Shown here: positions 41,665 through 42,341 of the stretch, one piece after another
How the letters are laid out: every line of letters begins with the position of its first letter
How positions within the stretch are numbered: the first letter of the stretch is position 1
NCBI GenBank assembly: GCA_902780455.1
Contig: CACZFO010000023.1
Span: 1 to 42,341 of the forward strand
Reading direction: 5' to 3'
DNA from: an uncultured Bacteroidia bacterium
Lineage (GTDB): Bacteria > Bacteroidota > Bacteroidia > Bacteroidales > UBA932
Length of the DNA: 42,341 bases
The notes under the pieces: generated by a model
Seen by the model: only the letters and a program-made list of their open reading frames with translations
Told to the model about the DNA's origin: nothing
The model's database searches: none
Translations under genes and position numbers: made by a program

Positions 41665-41733
41665 TTTTGTATTCCTCCATAAGCCTAACATAAACTCACG
41701 ATAGTAGTTTCTGTAAGCTATTATCTTCCTCAT
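41654..41733 (-). pseudogene. RelE/HigB-like toxin, internally deleted remnant
   Basis: From ATG 41733 the frame reads MRKIIAYRNYYREFM, a typical start of Bacteroidales RelE/HigB-type toxins. In the next frame the sequence directly after reads RLMEEYKNER and a stop at 41656-41654, which looks like the end of the same kind of toxin. About 80 middle codons are missing and the junction (near 41690) is out of frame. The stop overlaps the antitoxin start (ATGAGAGATAA), as in intact toxin-antitoxin operons. Confidence 0.72.
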
Positions 41734-41739
41734 CCGATG

Positions 41740-41770
41740 CAAATATAAATAAAGTTATATAACTATACAA
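41740..41770 (-). promoter_or_regulatory. Promoter of the decayed toxin-antitoxin locus
   Basis: TTG (41770-41768), a 20-nt spacer and TATATTTG (41747-41740) on the minus strand fit the consensus exactly. The box ends 6 nt before the toxin-remnant ATG 41733. Confidence 0.75.
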
Positions 41771-41792
41771 CTCCCGACAAAAGTAACTATTG

Positions 41793-41854
41793 CAAATCTA
41801 CCTGGCAATTGACTCTTAACCAAGCAGAAACGTAAAACAATCGTATTACGTTTC
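41793..41854 (-). promoter_or_regulatory. Second promoter with upstream inverted repeat, shared with the DUF1016 promoter
   Basis: TTG (41823-41821), a 20-nt spacer and TAGATTTG (41800-41793) on the minus strand. Upstream, 41821-41841 is identical to 40324-40344 at 20 of 21 positions. In this copy it forms an inverted repeat GAAACGTAA (41827-41835) / TTACGTTTC (41846-41854) with a 10-nt spacer. It has no gene of its own and would read towards the decayed toxin-antitoxin locus. Confidence 0.6.
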
Positions 41855-41929
41855 AGAATCGTAAAAAACTTCAGAAAAAAAAGAGAAAACGGCATCCGCT
41901 CAGCCTAGCACAATGACCGGAGAAAGAGC

Positions 41930-42097
41930 TTAAACAGGAAAATGCTCCTTCTCATATTCTTCAACAAGTTCTGATAATATATCAAGCTCAACAAGACGAG
42001 GATCGTTTGACGGAGTATTTTCTCCTGTCTCAAAGAAAAGATCATCTATTCTTTTCATAATGGCATTATACTGCCTCTCTTCCTTAATCTTAGCCAT
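41930..42097 (-). pseudogene. Truncated HigA-like antitoxin (N-terminal 55 residues)
   Basis: From ATG 42097 the frame reads MAKIKEERQYNAIMKRIDDL and continues through VELDILSELVEEYEKEHFPV to a stop at 41930. This is the N-terminal dimer-type part of HigA antitoxins, which normally continue into a helix-turn-helix domain right after EEEHYP. Here a stop follows and no such domain is found in any frame downstream. No toxin lies between its presumed promoter and the start. It could still be translated as a 55-residue peptide. Confidence 0.65.
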
Positions 42098-42133
42098 AAC
42101 TATCAAATTTATGAGATCTTCTGGTTATCCATT

Positions 42134-42173
42134 CTGACTTTATATTTGTTTAACGATGCAAAGATAAAGTCAG
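42134..42173. promoter_or_regulatory. Inverted repeat over face-to-face -7 boxes
   Basis: CTGACTTTATATTTG (42134-42148) and CAAAGATAAAGTCAG (42159-42173) form a 15-bp inverted repeat with one mismatch and a 10-nt centre. Each arm contains a -7 box: TATATTTG on + (42141-42148) and TATCTTTG on - (42166-42159). The minus one points to the truncated antitoxin 61 nt away. This looks like a toxin-antitoxin operator. Confidence 0.6.
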
Positions 42174-42189
42174 ATTCTGACAAGTTTTG

Positions 42190-42341
42190 TCAAAATAACC
42201 CAGTGCTAAATTCTACTCTAAATGTAAAATTATTTAATACATATAAATCAGAATTTAGCGACACCTGGCCGGTCATCAGGAGCGGCAGGAGTTCGTCGCG
42301 CTGCTTAGTCAGCGATTCGATTTCAAAACCTATTTCCATTT
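42190..42341 (-). CDS. hsdS: Type I restriction enzyme specificity subunit HsdS, C-terminal end
   Basis: A leftward frame enters from the right edge and ends at 42190; about 50 codons are visible. EIESLTKQRDELLPLLMTGQ followed by VSLNSDL is the characteristic end of the distal conserved coiled-coil region of HsdS proteins in Bacteroidales. HsdS sets the DNA sequence recognised by type I restriction-modification enzymes. An ATG at 42339 is internal to the family pattern and is not the start. The rest of the gene and its hsdM/hsdR partners would be outside the window. Confidence 0.75.
   Translation of the reverse strand, partial: MEIGFEIESLTKQRDELLPLLMTGQVSLNSDLYVLNNFTFRVEFSTGLF

Noticed and set aside
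41665..41742. N-terminal extension of the orphan antitoxin to TTG 41742
   Set aside because: The TTG lies in the -7 box and the extension is the toxin remnant; ATG 41664 has a strong ribosome binding site.
1..42341. tRNA, rRNA or riboswitch genes
   Set aside because: No cloverleaf-like or rRNA-like stretch was recognised by eye in any intergenic region; a covariance-model scan would be decisive.

Overview
The window is a chromosomal segment of a Bacteroidota bacterium, most likely order Bacteroidales. The evidence is the set of promoter -7 boxes of the form TAnnTTTG (many followed by C), a DUF4783 gene, a division cluster ordered mraZ-rsmH-ftsL-ftsI-murE-mraY-murD-ftsW-murG/murC-ftsQ-ftsA-ftsZ with a meso-DAP type MurE, and lipoproteins with a glycine-rich segment after the cysteine. 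I cannot name the family or genus.

Left part (1-12.9 kb): housekeeping and cell-envelope genes. There is the N-terminal end of a large membrane sensor (cut by the window edge), rlmH, a DUF4783 gene, an NtrC-like response regulator without an obvious DNA-binding domain, cmk, ispH and efp. A run of secreted or membrane proteins follows: a transglutaminase-like lipoprotein, two tandem paralogues, a zinc-ribbon/DUF4190 protein, a GT2-like enzyme, a DUF805 protein and a small lipoprotein. An O-methyltransferase and an M16 peptidase complete this part.

Centre (12.9-33.6 kb): dnaX (with a long EPEPVK repeat linker) and lptB end at a clear terminator. Then comes the peptidoglycan/division (dcw) cluster, preceded by three GTGGR repeats at 10-bp spacing that look like a MraZ operator. 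All genes run on the + strand with short gaps and end with gltX. Three things stand out. murG and murC are one 842-codon reading frame. mraY appears frameshifted by a deletion of about 41 nt near its 5' end. A 91-bp palindromic unit is repeated 2.8 times between ftsW and murG, the only large gap in the cluster.

Right part (33.6-42.3 kb): a GNAT acetyltransferase, nhaA, a secreted protein, a class A acid phosphatase, and then an AT-rich accessory region. This holds an intact toxin-antitoxin pair, a beta-carbonic anhydrase/C_GCAxxG_C_C pair, and an EamA transporter whose 5' end exists twice as a 95-bp direct repeat. Between the repeats sits a solitary DUF1016 (YhcG-like) PD-(D/E)XK nuclease gene. 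Two decayed toxin-antitoxin remnants follow, and at the right edge the C-terminal tail of a type I restriction specificity subunit (HsdS). The nuclease gene between long direct repeats that regenerate the invaded gene's promoter and start is the best candidate for a poorly described mobile system. It resembles the 'insertion with long target duplication' described for restriction-modification genes in Helicobacter pylori.

No rRNA, tRNA or CRISPR array was recognised. Promoters were called by eye from the Bacteroidota consensus TTG-N19-21-TAnnTTTG. Domain names come from motif recognition, not database searches.
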